A DNA stretch of 64,000 nt from Micromonospora_J zhanjiangensis (GTDB lineage: Bacteria; Actinomycetota; Actinomycetes; Mycobacteriales; Micromonosporaceae): positions 62,001-126,000 of the forward strand of contig NZ_JBHSBN010000014.1 of assembly GCF_042650605.1 (NCBI RefSeq), read 5' to 3'. Below, one piece after another: positions 56,829 to 64,000 of this stretch. The first letter of the stretch is position 1. Each line of letters opens with the position of its first letter. The position numbers were made by a program, and so were the translations under genes. Below the pieces are notes generated by a model. That model did not search any database. It saw only the letters and a list, made by a program, of their open reading frames with translations, and was not told the DNA's origin.

Positions 56829-59036
56829 ATGGCAGGTGCATCCCCGCACTGGCGACCGACCCACCGCGCCGGCGTACGCCGCTGCCTGGCGGCGCTCGGC
56901 ACTCTCATCCTGGGAGCGGTGGTGGTGCTGACCGGAGCCCAGCCGGCCGCGGCGGCGACCCCGTGGCTCACCGTGTCCGACGGGTTCGCGTCGTTCCGGG
57001 TCCCGGCCGCCGACCTGGAAAGCGCGCTCGGCACGGTGTCGAACGTCGTCGTCGAAGCGGACTTCGGTCCGTCCTTCGCCCTCGCGGACCTGGGCCTCGG
57101 ACGGTCCGGGGACGCCTGGACGTCCGTGATCGGCCCGCTGCGGCCGGGACTGTACCACTACCGGATCCGCGCCGACGGCACCAAGCTCCTCAAGGACCCG
57201 ACCAACACCGGCGCGGTCACCTCCGACCCGACCTGGAGCACGTTCCTCGTTTCGGGTGACGCCGCGAGCCTGCTCGCGGACGTGCCCGCCGGTCAGGGCG
57301 GGACCCTCGGCACCGTCAGCTACCCGGTCGGGCCACGGCAGACCCGGTCCGCCACCGTCTGGACCCCACCCGGCTACGACGCGCACCGGCACCGCCCGTA
57401 CCCGGTGCTATACCTCCAGCAGGGCGCGGACGGCAGCCGTACCGACTGGCTCGACCTCGGACGCGCCCGGCAGATCCTCGAGAACCTCGCCGTGCGGGGG
57501 CGGATCGAACCCATGGTGGTCGTGCTGGGCGACGGCGACGGCCCCGACTTCCAGCCGGAACTGCGCGCCCTCGCGCGGGCCGTCCGGCGGGCGTACAACA
57601 TCGCCGACGACCCCGCGCACCGGGCGCTCGCCGGCGCGTCGGCCGGCGGAAGCCAGGTGCTGCGGCACGCCCTCACCCATCCCGGCGATTACGCCTACGT
57701 GGGCTCGTTCGCCGGCTCGCTGACCGACGAACACCTGCGGATCGACGGCCGGGCCGTCAACGCCGGGACCCGGCTGCTGCGCCTGTACACCGGCAACATG
57801 ACCGACCCCGCGTACAACCCGACCTACCAAACCCTGCGCACGCTCGACCGGTCCCGGGTCCGGCACGACTTCGACGGGGTGAACCCGGACGACGGCCACA
57901 CCTGGAACGCCTGGCGGGAGAATCTGGCGGACTTCCTGCCCCGGTTGTTCCGGCCCGTCCACGACCACGGTCCGAGCGCCGGCCACCTGCCGTTGACCCG
58001 GGAGTTCGCGACGCCGGCTCCGGGCAGCACGCCGACCCCGTGGCTCACCCGGGACGCCAACGGAGACACCTTCGCCACCGTCGAGACGGGCACCGAGTAC
58101 GCGGGCGCGGGCCGGGTGACCCTCTGGGGCAACTGGGCGCCCGGCGGAAGCTGGGTCAACGTTCCGCTCACCCGCAGCGGTGACCGGTGGCGGGGGACCG
58201 TGGGCCCGCTCAAGCCCTGGTTCTACTACTACAAGTTCATCGTCGACCTGGTGTCGAAGAAGGACACCGCGAACCCGACACACATCACCACGGAACCGAC
58301 CTGGAGCACGTTCCTCGCCCCCGGACCGGCCGCCCACCCACTGACCGACGTCCCGGCCGGTCGGGGCGGCACGCTCACCACCCTGACCTACACCAGCACC
58401 GTGGTCGCGGCCGAACGCACCGCGTACGTGTGGACACCGCCCGGCTACGACCCCGCCCGCGCGGAACCGTACCCGGTGCTGTACCTCCAACACGGCGGCG
58501 GCCAGAACTACACCGACTGGGTGGAGATGGGCCGCGCCAAGCAGATCCTCGACAACGGCTTCCGCGACGGGAAAATCGTGCCGATGGTCGTGGTGATGGG
58601 CAACGGCAACGTGCCGGACTTCGGGAAGGAGTTGCTGGACAACATCGTCCCGGCGGCCCGGGCCGCGTACCACATCTCGCACGACCCGGCGCGGCAGGCC
58701 CTCGCCGGCCTGTCGATGGGCGGGTTCCAGGCCCTCGACCTCCTCAAGACGCATCCGGGCGAGTTCGCCTACGTCGGCACGTTCTCCGCGGGCGTGTTCA
58801 ACTCCACCGGCTTCGACGTCGCGGCGGTCAACCGCGGCACGAAGCTGCTGCGGATGTACACCGGCAACGTGACGGACTTCGTCTACCCCACCGTGTTGTC
58901 CACGATGGCGACCTTCGACACCCTCGGAATCCGGTACGAATTCGCCGGGGTGACACAGGGCCCGCACGGCTGGGACGCGTGGCAGAAAAATCTCATCGAC
59001 TTCGCGCCGCGGCTGTTCCGGTCCGACAGCACCTGA
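56829..59036 (+). CDS. Secreted esterase with two tandem E-set/CE1-like units
   Basis: 735-residue exported protein. Signal peptide to about residue 38 (GAQPAAA). Then two homologous halves (about 40-380 and 400-735). Each is a beta-sandwich leader (TPWLTVSDGF / TPWLTRDANGD; FLVSGDAASLLADVPAGQGG / FLAPGPAAHPLTDVPAGRGG) and an esterase domain of feruloyl-esterase type (YPVLYLQQGADGS / YPVLYLQHGGGQ; nucleophile region GASAGGS / GLSMGGF). The first half lacks the usual SxG Met, so its activity may differ. ATG 56829 follows GAGG. Likely acts on plant polysaccharide. Confidence 0.88.
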   Translation: MAGASPHWRPTHRAGVRRCLAALGTLILGAVVVLTGAQPAAAATPWLTVSDGFASFRVPAADLESALGTVSNVVVEADFGPSFALADLGLGRSGDAWTSVIGPLRPGLYHYRIRADGTKLLKDPTNTGAVTSDPTWSTFLVSGDAASLLADVPAGQGGTLGTVSYPVGPRQTRSATVWTPPGYDAHRHRPYPVLYLQQGADGSRTDWLDLGRARQILENLAVRGRIEPMVVVLGDGDGPDFQPELRALARAVRRAYNIADDPAHRALAGASAGGSQVLRHALTHPGDYAYVGSFAGSLTDEHLRIDGRAVNAGTRLLRLYTGNMTDPAYNPTYQTLRTLDRSRVRHDFDGVNPDDGHTWNAWRENLADFLPRLFRPVHDHGPSAGHLPLTREFATPAPGSTPTPWLTRDANGDTFATVETGTEYAGAGRVTLWGNWAPGGSWVNVPLTRSGDRWRGTVGPLKPWFYYYKFIVDLVSKKDTANPTHITTEPTWSTFLAPGPAAHPLTDVPAGRGGTLTTLTYTSTVVAAERTAYVWTPPGYDPARAEPYPVLYLQHGGGQNYTDWVEMGRAKQILDNGFRDGKIVPMVVVMGNGNVPDFGKELLDNIVPAARAAYHISHDPARQALAGLSMGGFQALDLLKTHPGEFAYVGTFSAGVFNSTGFDVAAVNRGTKLLRMYTGNVTDFVYPTVLSTMATFDTLGIRYEFAGVTQGPHGWDAWQKNLIDFAPRLFRSDST

Positions 59037-59048
59037 CGGGACAGCCGG

Positions 59049-59831
59049 TCATGGAGAGCAGGGTGGGTCCACTCGTTTGAGTTCGGTCCAGCCGGTCCAG
59101 CCCCGCTCCTTGAGCAACTCGATCAGCCGACGGGCCGGCGGTACGGTGTCGAACACCAGGGTGTCCATCAGCGTGACCAGGGTCGGTTCGATGTCCGTGT
59201 CGTCGACGTAGTTCTCCCCCCGTTCGTCGACCAGTTGTGTGATGTAGACGGCCAGTTCCTCGGCCAGCTCGACCAGCAACGGGTCGTCGTCGGTCCGGTC
59301 GAGGGCCTGGCCGAGGGCGAAGTAGAAGCCGACGAACTGCGGGTCGTCGAGCTGCTCACACTTGCGCGCCATCCATTCCGGCACTCGTTCCGGTGAGCGC
59401 GCGACCAGCGGGATCCAGCCGTCGCGCTCGACCCGAACGATCCGTTCGTCGACCCCCAGCGCCCGCAGCCGGTCGAGGTGATCGACCACCATCGGGGGAA
59501 GCACCAGGTTGTCCCCGGCGGCCAGGTGTGCGATCCGCTCCCGATGCCGTTGCCGTTGCCGGATCTCCGCCCGTAGCCGCTTGTCGATGTCTGCGACCGC
59601 CGCGGCGAACTCCTCCTCGTCGGCCCGCAGCAGCTCCCGTATTCGCGCGAGTGGGACTCCGGCCTCGGCGAGGGTCCGGATCCTGATGAGATCGACCATG
59701 GCGGTGGCGTCGTACCTCCGGTAGCCGGAGTGGTCCCGCTCCGGTTCCGGTAGCAGCCCCTTGGCGTGGTAGTGCCTCACCGTACGAACCGTCACCCCGG
59801 CATACGACGCCAGCTCACCGATGGTCAACAT
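59049..59831 (-). CDS. MerR-family regulator
   Basis: 260-residue regulator. The HTH LTIGELASYAGVTVRTVRHYHAKGLLP is at the N-terminus, with a dimerisation coil (about 70-105) and a long alpha-helical C-terminal domain of unknown ligand. It lies 12 bp downstream of the alpha/beta-hydrolase on the same strand, so it is second gene of a two-gene operon. A MerR-type palindrome precedes the operon, indicating autoregulation. Confidence 0.9.
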   Translation of the reverse strand: MLTIGELASYAGVTVRTVRHYHAKGLLPEPERDHSGYRRYDATAMVDLIRIRTLAEAGVPLARIRELLRADEEEFAAAVADIDKRLRAEIRQRQRHRERIAHLAAGDNLVLPPMVVDHLDRLRALGVDERIVRVERDGWIPLVARSPERVPEWMARKCEQLDDPQFVGFYFALGQALDRTDDDPLLVELAEELAVYITQLVDERGENYVDDTDIEPTLVTLMDTLVFDTVPPARRLIELLKERGWTGWTELKRVDPPCSP

Positions 59832-59843
59832 TGCTTCAGTCTC

Positions 59844-60665
59844 CTACGGCGCGGTCACGGAGCCGGCTTGGCCGGCAGCGTCCCGGGTACCGCGGATGAT
59901 CCGGGCGATCTCCGGGGCGTGGGTGAAGGGCAGCCGGTGGTCGGCGTCGAGCCAGAACGTGGCGATGCGCGGCTGCTCGCGCACGAGCCGCTCGACGCCG
60001 GCACGCCAGTTCTGATTGAGTTGCGGCGCCGGCCCTTCGCCGCTGTCGCCGGCCATCGAGGCCGACATGATCATGCTGATGGGCTGCTCGATCTTCCGGT
60101 ATGGCTGAAGGATCCCCGACCGGACCACATCGATCTCGACGTTCAGGTCAAAAATCTCCTGACCGGTGAGCAACACCTGGCGGGCGGTGCCCCGTAGGGA
60201 TCCCTGCTGCGTTGCCAGCTCCTCCCACATCGCCAGAAACGCCGCCGCGTCAGCCTCGGTGATGAACGGGTCGGGCACCGGGTTCGCCCCGTCGATGAGA
60301 ACGAGCCCGGCGACGGTGCCGGCATGCGCGGAGGCATAGTGCACGGCCAGGTCCGCGCCCAGCGAATAGCCCACGAGCAGGGGCGCCGAGGGCGGATCGA
60401 GGCGTTCCAGCTCCGCCATCACGGCAACGAGATCGCTGAGGAAAGCCTCGAAGGAGTAGTCGTCGGCGGCGGTGGCGCGGCCATGGCCGCGCAGGTCGAA
60501 GGTCACCACGTCGTGGTCGTGCCGCAACAACTCGGTCAGCTCGCGCAGGTCTGCCTGTGTCGAGTTCAGCCCGGGACACAGGACCAGCGGCCGACCTCGG
60601 CCGCCGCGAGACACCGGGATCGTGACGCCGTCGTGCTGGATCGTGAAATGCCGTACGTCGGTCAT
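59844..60665 (-). CDS. Alpha/beta-hydrolase
   Basis: 273-residue hydrolase. Oxyanion segment LCPGLNSTQADLRE, nucleophile in VGYSLGADLAV, acid in DGANPVPD-type region, and His in DADHRLPFTHAP. Family members are esterases, lactonases or C-C hydrolases. ATG 60665 sits about 18 bp after the MerR palindrome and next to the predicted transcription start, so the transcript is probably leaderless. Cotranscribed with merR. Confidence 0.85.
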   Translation of the reverse strand: MTDVRHFTIQHDGVTIPVSRGGRGRPLVLCPGLNSTQADLRELTELLRHDHDVVTFDLRGHGRATAADDYSFEAFLSDLVAVMAELERLDPPSAPLLVGYSLGADLAVHYASAHAGTVAGLVLIDGANPVPDPFITEADAAAFLAMWEELATQQGSLRGTARQVLLTGQEIFDLNVEIDVVRSGILQPYRKIEQPISMIMSASMAGDSGEGPAPQLNQNWRAGVERLVREQPRIATFWLDADHRLPFTHAPEIARIIRGTRDAAGQAGSVTAP

Positions 60666-60682
60666 GCCACCATGCTGAAAGG

Positions 60683-60703
60683 TTGACCCTGCGTCAGGGT
60701 CAA
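60683..60703 (-). promoter_or_regulatory. MerR-type operator/promoter
   Basis: Perfect 9-bp inverted repeat (TTGACCCTG, CGT spacer, CAGGGTCAA). On the minus strand the first arm provides TTGACC as -35, and a CAGCAT-like -10 lies about 19-20 bases downstream. The long spacer is characteristic of MerR-activated promoters. The transcription start would fall at the hydrolase ATG. Confidence 0.8.
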
Positions 60704-60955
60704 ACCGCCACGCCGCTCGTCAGCGCACCGCCTGGTCGCTCCGACGTGGTCGGCGTTACGGCGAGGGCTGTTGCGTGCGGCGAAGTCGAGGTGCTATTCA
60801 CGTATAAAGGGCTGAATTGGAGTAAATCGGTGCACGGGCCGAGAGGCATGGTTGTCGCCGGAGGCACGGTATCTTGAGGTTGGTGGCCCGGCCACAACGT
60901 TCTGAAAGAACTATGTAACGGATTGAGGCGGATCTCCGTTGTTCAGGAGGTGTGT
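60704..60955. other. Intergenic, no gene seen
   Basis: 252 bp between the MerR operator and the Uma2 gene. One AT-rich spot (TATAAAG near 60803) might be a -10 element for the Uma2 gene, but no convincing -35 is present. No other feature is seen. Confidence 0.4.
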
Positions 60956-61522
60956 ATGACTGTCGAGATGGTCGCGCCGGCCTGGATGCACGAGCAGGTC
61001 ACGGCCGAGCAGTACGCGACCTGGACAGAAGAGCAGTGCGCGGGTATCGAGATCGTGGATGGGATGGTCCTCGTGAGTCCGAGTGCCTCCAAGCGACACA
61101 ACCGCCTGGCCAGGATTCTGGCGAACGCCTTGGATGCTGCCGCGGGACCGGACTGGAACGCTGATACCGACTTCGATCTCCGGCTCCAGGACGTACCGCT
61201 GAACAACCGCCGTCCTGACGTGACGGTCTACCGGGCGGAGACCATCGATGTCACCCCGACCCGGCCCGAGCATGTGCTTCTTGTGGTCGAAGTGGTCTCT
61301 CCCGGCTCGGAGACGACCGACCGGATCGTCAAGGCCGATCAGTACGCGAGGGCCGGAATTCAGTTCTACTGGCGGGTCGAGCAAGCCGCCACCGGGGCGC
61401 CCCTCGTCTACACATACGTTCTTGACCCGGCGACCAGACGCTACCGCGACGGCGAGATCTTCACCGGCGTCGTGAAGGTGACCGCGCCCTTTTTCGTCGA
61501 GGTGGACCTCGGCAAGAACTGA
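60956..61522 (+). CDS. Uma2-family (DUF820) putative endonuclease
   Basis: 188-residue protein with a PD-(D/E)XK-like restriction-endonuclease fold: IEIVDGMVLVSPSASKRHN, RRPDVTVYR and LLVVEVVSPGSETTDRIVKADQYARAGI hold the usual acidic and Lys residues. Uma2 proteins are common in actinobacteria and cyanobacteria with no settled role. ATG 60956 follows AGGAGG and is preferred to an upstream start at 60923. Confidence 0.85.
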   Translation: MTVEMVAPAWMHEQVTAEQYATWTEEQCAGIEIVDGMVLVSPSASKRHNRLARILANALDAAAGPDWNADTDFDLRLQDVPLNNRRPDVTVYRAETIDVTPTRPEHVLLVVEVVSPGSETTDRIVKADQYARAGIQFYWRVEQAATGAPLVYTYVLDPATRRYRDGEIFTGVVKVTAPFFVEVDLGKN

Positions 61523-61541
61523 CTTGTCCGCACCGGAGCCG

Positions 61542-62519
61542 TCAGCCGGTCAGAAGCGTCGCCGACCACGATATCGGCTCCGGCTCCTTGCGGCCGTTGC
61601 GCCGGGCGATCTCCACCAGTTGGGCCATGCCGCGATCGCTGAGAACCTCGATGTGCTCCTCCAGCAGGGCGCCGTCGGGGTCCAGGGCGTCATACCGTTC
61701 CCACTGCTCGGTGCGGAAGAGGAAAAGAGGCAACACAGTCGGGGACGCTGGCTCCTGGCCGCTGTCCGTGACGGCGGCCAGCGCCTCGGTGTCGCCCTCG
61801 ACGGCGAGCAGGCACAGCCGCTCGCGGGCCGGGCCGGGGCCCAGCGCACGCAGCCGTTGGCGGCACACCTGCGCGACCGGCGCCGGGAATCTCCCGCCCG
61901 CGAGGCGCGCCAGCGTCGGCACCAGGCTCGCCGGGTCGTAGCTGTCCAGCAGGTCGAGCCGTCCCTTCAGGATCGCGACGACGGCGAGCGCGGTGCGGTC
62001 CCTGCCAAGCGGAGCGGGCCGGCACAGATGGGGATTGTCCAACGCCAGGCCAAGGACCCCCCAGTACGGCGGGTCCTCGCCGGACAGGGCCTCCTCGAAG
62101 TCACCGAGTAGTACCGGATGGTCGGTGGCGCGCAACACGTCGGCCAGCGCCGCACGAATTTCGGGGTCGGGGAAGTCCCGCGCGGTCCGCAGCACCCGAC
62201 CTCCGTTCGGCGGCGCCGTGACCAGCCTCACCCGCGGCTCGTGCGGACAGTCCGGCGCGGACGCGAGCAGAAACCGCAACGCCGCCTTCGGCCGGTCGAA
62301 CAATGCGGTCCAGATGCGGTTGGGCGCCGCCGGATCGCGGGTCCAGGCCCGAGCGAGGGCCACCTCGGCCATCGCCGAGACCCGTTGGTCCCGCGCGTCC
62401 GCCATCAGCCGGACCACCGTTTCGGTGTGGTGGTTTCTACGCCTCATCCGTCTACACAGGATCCATGCAGCAAGCCGTGCCGTTGGTCCGACGGTGCCTT
62501 CCGCCTTCCGCTCCAGCAT
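61542..62519 (-). CDS. Hypothetical HEAT-like protein, possibly 5'-truncated
   Basis: 325-residue helical, Leu/Ala/Arg-rich protein. Repeated PxxRAALADVLR- and RLLAL-type helical units suggest HEAT-like repeats. I do not recognise a catalytic site. Its ATG (62519) is 27 bp from the transposase stop codon and the frame stays open upstream, so the insertion may have removed the original start. It ends 20 bp from the convergent Uma2 gene. Function unknown. Confidence 0.6.
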   Translation of the reverse strand: MLERKAEGTVGPTARLAAWILCRRMRRRNHHTETVVRLMADARDQRVSAMAEVALARAWTRDPAAPNRIWTALFDRPKAALRFLLASAPDCPHEPRVRLVTAPPNGGRVLRTARDFPDPEIRAALADVLRATDHPVLLGDFEEALSGEDPPYWGVLGLALDNPHLCRPAPLGRDRTALAVVAILKGRLDLLDSYDPASLVPTLARLAGGRFPAPVAQVCRQRLRALGPGPARERLCLLAVEGDTEALAAVTDSGQEPASPTVLPLFLFRTEQWERYDALDPDGALLEEHIEVLSDRGMAQLVEIARRNGRKEPEPISWSATLLTG

Positions 62520-63480
62520 TCCCTCATTGTCAGCCCTACGGGCAATTAATACTGCAACCCAGGGTCGTCACTTTCGAGGCGTTTGGATTGTTTGCGGTAA
62601 TGGGCGGCGCGGGCTTGGGCCTGGCGTCTGCGGCGCCATCGTGACCAGTGCAGGGCTTTGGTCATCACGGCACGTCCGCCTTGGGCGAGGCGGGCCATCA
62701 GGCGGCGGATCTCGTTGCTGCTGAGCGGGACAAACTCGTCTGCCTCGGGATCGTCGCCCCCTTTACCGCCTCGACGGTCGCGGCTCGTTCGGTGGCGCGG
62801 GTGACGACCAGGTGGGCCAGGGCCGCCATGGACAGCGTGATGTGGGCGTACCAGGCGTCGTAGCGGCGGACCTGGTAGTGGTCCAGGCCGGTCTCGTTCT
62901 TCGCGGTCTGGAACAGTTCCTCGATGGACCATCGGCTGCCGGCCACCCGGACCAGTTCCCGCAGCCGGGAGCCGCGTGGCCCGGAGCACACGTAGTAGGC
63001 GATGTCGGTCGGGTCGCAGATCGAGCGGCGGGCCAGTACCCAGCCGCGCCGGTCGGTGCCGAAGTCACGGCGGATCGGGGTGGCTACCCAGTCGTAGACC
63101 CGTGGGCCGTGTGCGCCGTCGCCGGCGCTGCGGTGCTTCCACGCCCCGGCCGGGAGTTTGGCGATCATCTCATCGACCCGGCTGGTCGTGAGCAACCCGG
63201 CCGCGACCTGGTCGTGCTTGTCATAGCCGACGTGGTCGGTGATCTCCCCCTCGAGGGCGGACTCGAGGACCCGCTTGGTCAGCTGCTGCAGCAGCCCGCC
63301 CTCACCGGTCAGCTTCAGCCCGTCACCACGAGCCCGATCGACCAGCATCGCGATCAACTGCTCATCCGTGACCGCACCCACCGGCTCCACGGCCGGCTCT
63401 CCCACGGTGGTCTCGGTCGTCATCTGGCGTCTCTCCCTTGAACGGTCGATCAGCCGTTATTTGTACAGTCCCACACCCCT
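62520..63480 (-). mobile_element. Chimeric IS256/IS701-like insertion sequence remnant
   Basis: One degraded element: an IS256-type 5' segment joined to an IS701/IS4-type body. Boundaries are approximate. The left end (about 62520-62550) contains CTGCAACCCAGGGTCG, and the right end (about 63460-63480) contains TTTGTACAGTCCCACACC, which resembles IS256 ends. I could not pair the terminal repeats by eye, as expected if the ends come from different elements. No clear target duplication. Confidence 0.6.
62546..63423 (-). pseudogene. Chimeric, frameshifted transposase
   Basis: N-terminal residues 1-76 (MTTETTVGEPAVEP...ITDHVGYDKHD) are the start of an IS256-type (Mutator-like) transposase. From about nucleotide 63195 the frame continues as an IS701/IS4-type transposase (AGDGAHGPRVYDW, WSIEELFQTAKNETGLDHYQVRRYDAW, MAALAHLVVTRA). 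The frame then stops at 62698, but the C-terminus continues in another frame (FVPLSSNEIRRLMARL...SRWRRRRQA) to 62546, so there is a frameshift near the G-run at about 62757. The protein is unlikely to be active. Confidence 0.8.
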
Positions 63481-63579
63481 CACACCCGACCACATCGGAC
63501 GAACCTGACCATTCAAGCTCTGTAAGGGATGGTTGTCGGAGTCCGAGGTCGTCTGCACGGCTGACCGTGGTCGTCTGCA

Positions 63580-64000
63580 CTACGTCGATTGGGAGCCGGG
63601 CGGCGTGGGTGCATTGGTGATCTTGGCCGCCCGGGCGTCGAGGTAGCGCTTCTCGGGAAGGCTCGTCGCGTAGCGGGCCGCGGTGCGGTAGCTGGCCCGG
63701 GCGTCTTGCCGCCGATTGGCCATCTCGAGCAGATGGGCACGTACGGAATGGAGCCGGTGATGGCGCGCCATCCGGTCGTCGGCTTCTAGGCTGGTGATGA
63801 TGTCAAGGCCGGCATCGGGGCCATGGACCATGGCGACGGCGACGCTTCTGCTAAGGGTCGCCATCGGGTTGGGTGAGACCTGTTCAAGCAGCTCGTAGAG
63901 GGCGAGGATCTGCGGCCAGTCGGTGTCTTCGACCCGTCGGGCTTCGTCATGGACAGCGGCGATCGCCGCTTGGATCTGGTACGGTCCGAGCTGACGAGTG
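63580..64000 (-). CDS. ECF sigma factor, SigJ-like 3' part (5' end cut off)
   Basis: C-terminal 139 codons of an ECF RNA-polymerase sigma factor of the type with an extended C-terminal (DUF6596-like) domain. GPYQIQAAIAAVHDEARR, DWPQILALYELL, and DDRMARHHRLHSVRAHLLEMA are the recognisable segments, then ASYRTAARYATSLPEKRYLDARAA. The gene begins outside the window. In such systems a YCII/DGPF protein is often the neighbour. The 156 bp between this stop and the transposase hold nothing recognisable. Confidence 0.8.
   Translation of the reverse strand, partial: TRQLGPYQIQAAIAAVHDEARRVEDTDWPQILALYELLEQVSPNPMATLSRSVAVAMVHGPDAGLDIITSLEADDRMARHHRLHSVRAHLLEMANRRQDARASYRTAARYATSLPEKRYLDARAAKITNAPTPPGSQST

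Noticed and set aside
1..64000. tRNA, rRNA, phage or plasmid origin genes
   Set aside because: None recognised by eye; no cloverleaf-like or conserved rRNA segment found, though a covariance-model search would be needed to exclude a tRNA.

Overview
The window is high-GC, densely coded DNA with GTG and ATG starts, four-base stop/start overlaps and long meaningless antisense frames. The gene content points to a filamentous actinobacterium, most probably Micromonosporaceae: a mycothiol-type maleylpyruvate isomerase, secreted cellulases under a CebR/CelR-type operator, CUT1 sugar uptake without its own ATPase, and a Uma2 protein. This placement is inferred from protein families; there is no rRNA or other marker gene, and I found no tRNA or CRISPR array.

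Layout. 1-3.9 kb: a minus-strand ion-transport set (NhaD/ArsB-type permease, CBS protein, antiporter regulatory subunit) and a NarL-type two-component system. 4-8.8 kb: a GH6 cellulase and a Cip1-like secreted protein, each preceded by a CebR/CelR-like palindrome, then a membrane acyltransferase. 9-10.2 kb: a cysteine-bearing HTH regulator and a DUF3291 protein, closed by a perfect hairpin.

10.3-35 kb is the main accessory region: about 25 kb of catabolic genes in two blocks, each behind its own divergent IclR regulator and palindrome. Block A (12-18.5 kb) has an amidohydrolase, SDR, CoA ligase, two adjacent acyl-CoA dehydrogenases and two adjacent MaoC hydratases, which reads as CoA-dependent side-chain oxidation with heteromeric enzymes. 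Block B (20.8-35 kb) has two flavin monooxygenases, two gentisate 1,2-dioxygenase-like cupins and two FAH hydrolases, plus one maleylpyruvate isomerase, an ABC importer, a ThDP decarboxylase and an aldehyde dehydrogenase. Together they suggest uptake of an aromatic acid, conversion through an aroylformate and aldehyde to a hydroxybenzoate, hydroxylation to gentisate or an analogue, ring cleavage, isomerisation and hydrolysis. The duplicated monooxygenase/dioxygenase/hydrolase sets are the most unusual point.

35-42 kb is a LacI-controlled sugar locus: a CUT1 importer, LacI, a GH32/43-like hydrolase and a secreted esterase-like protein, tied together by three copies of a GCTAAA...TTTAGC operator. 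A GDSL hydrolase follows. 43-50.5 kb holds a four-gene operon (FOXRED2-like flavoprotein, alpha-hydroxy-acid oxidase, divergent P450, CPA2 antiporter) and an OmpR/HK pair. I could not assign a pathway to the operon.

50.5-64 kb is mixed: an alpha/beta hydrolase with an apparent lid deletion, a Tat-exported serpin, an FtsX-permease remnant, small hypothetical genes, an XRE/GNAT pair, a tandem-duplicated secreted esterase, a hydrolase-MerR operon with its operator, a Uma2 protein, and a chimeric frameshifted transposase. The transposase abuts a possibly truncated gene and is followed by the 3' part of an ECF sigma factor at the window edge.
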